64,000 nt of DNA from Gemmatimonadota bacterium (GTDB taxonomy: Bacteria > Gemmatimonadota > Gemmatimonadetes > Gemmatimonadales > Gemmatimonadaceae): the NCBI GenBank assembly GCA_021299375.1, contig JAJTGR010000022.1:62001-126000 (forward strand). The letters are read 5' to 3'. The notes under the pieces were generated by a model. It had not been told where the DNA came from. It made no database searches and saw nothing but the letters and a program-made list of their open reading frames with translations. A program made the translations under genes and the position numbers. Shown here one piece after another: positions 63,562 through 64,000 of this stretch (the stretch's first letter is position 1; the number at the start of each line of letters is the position of its first letter).

Positions 63562-63595
63562 GCAAGTCGTTACTTGCTCGCAAGTGGGCACTTGC
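63562..63595. promoter_or_regulatory. Tandem palindromic operators for the TetR regulator
   Basis: Two perfect palindromes, GCAAGT-N4-ACTTGC, at 63562-63577 and 63580-63595, spaced 18 bases centre to centre, plus a half-site ACTTGA at 63600-63605. They lie 14 bases upstream of the tetR start, so binding would overlap its promoter. Confidence 0.8.
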
Positions 63596-63801
63596 TTTCA
63601 CTTGAGATTGAACCGCCGGTGCGTCCGCGAGTGGACAGCCACCGTCGGAGCTGATCGCACGTCCGCGGACAGCCCGCCACCGGAGGGGCGGGGCCGAGGC
63701 TGGTGCGGCCGGGCCAGGCCACGCGCTCCCGGTGGCGGCTGCGCCCGCAATCCGCATATTCCTCGAGGGTCCTCCTCCATTCCCCCGGTTGCGGAGCGTT
63801 G

Positions 63802-64000
63802 GTGAACGGCTTTGTGGAACTCGCTCGCGCGGCGGCGGGGGCTCGTCAGGAACGTCCCGGAGTCCCGCTGGCGCTGGCTACCCTCGTGCGGGTCGATGGG
63901 TCGTCGTATCGCCAGCCGGGGGCGCGCCTGCTGGTGGACGCCGAGGGGCGCATTCTGGCCGGAGCCATCAGCGGCGGCTGCCTCGAGGGCGATGTCGCGA
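63802..64000 (+). CDS. XdhC/CoxI family protein, N-terminal part
   Basis: Starts at GTG 63802 with GGAG seven bases upstream and is cut by the window end. The visible 66 residues include PLALATLVRVDGSSYRQPGARLLV and GAISGGCLEGDVA, the characteristic N-terminal motifs of XdhC/CoxI proteins, which help insert the sulfurated molybdenum cofactor into xanthine dehydrogenase or CO dehydrogenase-type enzymes. Its molybdoenzyme partner is outside the window. Confidence 0.88.
   Translation, partial: MNGFVELARAAAGARQERPGVPLALATLVRVDGSSYRQPGARLLVDAEGRILAGAISGGCLEGDVA

Overview
The window is GC-rich, gene-dense chromosomal DNA from a free-living Gram-negative bacterium. Signs of an outer membrane are a TolC/RND tripartite pump, a predicted outer-membrane barrel protein and many lipoproteins. 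GTG starts, ATGA/GTGA stop-start overlaps, Tat signals and the mix of secreted peptidases, a Tat-exported PLP enzyme, a SWIB protein with a histone H1-like tail and an anti-sigma/von Willebrand fusion suggest Gemmatimonadota. That placement is inference from gene content, not from a marker gene. I see no rRNA, tRNA, CRISPR array, insertion sequence or prophage.

Layout. 1-13.1 kb (mixed strands): 3' end of tgt, an aquaglyceroporin, a secreted metallo-beta-lactamase-fold protein, a penicillin-acylase-type hydrolase, an ECF sigma factor overlapping an anti-sigma/VWA fusion, a MOT1-like anion transporter and a two-gene ABC exporter. 13.2-30.7 kb: nineteen co-directional minus-strand genes. Their core (about 22.9-13.7 kb) is a compact operon: SPFH/zinc ribbon, SpeD, two DUF4178 proteins, a one-TM protein, a mini-DUF350 protein, a membrane spermidine-synthase-like protein, a Tat FAD amine-oxidase-like protein, a Ser/Thr kinase and a GroES-like protein. 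Upstream in the same run are an M24 peptidase, an esterase, signal peptidase I, the SWIB protein, a lipoprotein hydrolase, endonuclease IV and another lipoprotein. 30.8-45.3 kb: pruA-type dehydrogenase and PhzF protein, a membrane GGDEF protein, GltB without GltD, a large barrel protein and two tandem M20 amidohydrolases. 45.5-52.8 kb: a complete single-receptor chemotaxis operon (cheA, cheW, soluble MCP, cheY, cheB, cheR) closed by a strong hairpin. 52.9-64 kb: a small unknown protein, a Tat-exported PLP enzyme divergent from an aromatic amino acid decarboxylase, a DedA protein, a tetR-tolC-adaptor-RND efflux operon with palindromic operators, and the start of an XdhC-family gene cut by the window edge.

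The most interesting system is the polyamine-chemistry/membrane operon. SpeD makes the aminopropyl donor, a membrane-anchored SpeE-like enzyme could transfer it, and a Tat-exported flavin oxidase-like protein could act on the product. These sit with SPFH, DUF4178 and DUF350 proteins typical of membrane-stress loci. No putrescine-forming enzyme is visible, so the acceptor may not be putrescine. Other notable items are a long imperfect inverted repeat at 2518-2664, a hairpin that could mask the cheA ribosome-binding site, a 15-bp coding repeat array, and recurring stop-start overlaps.
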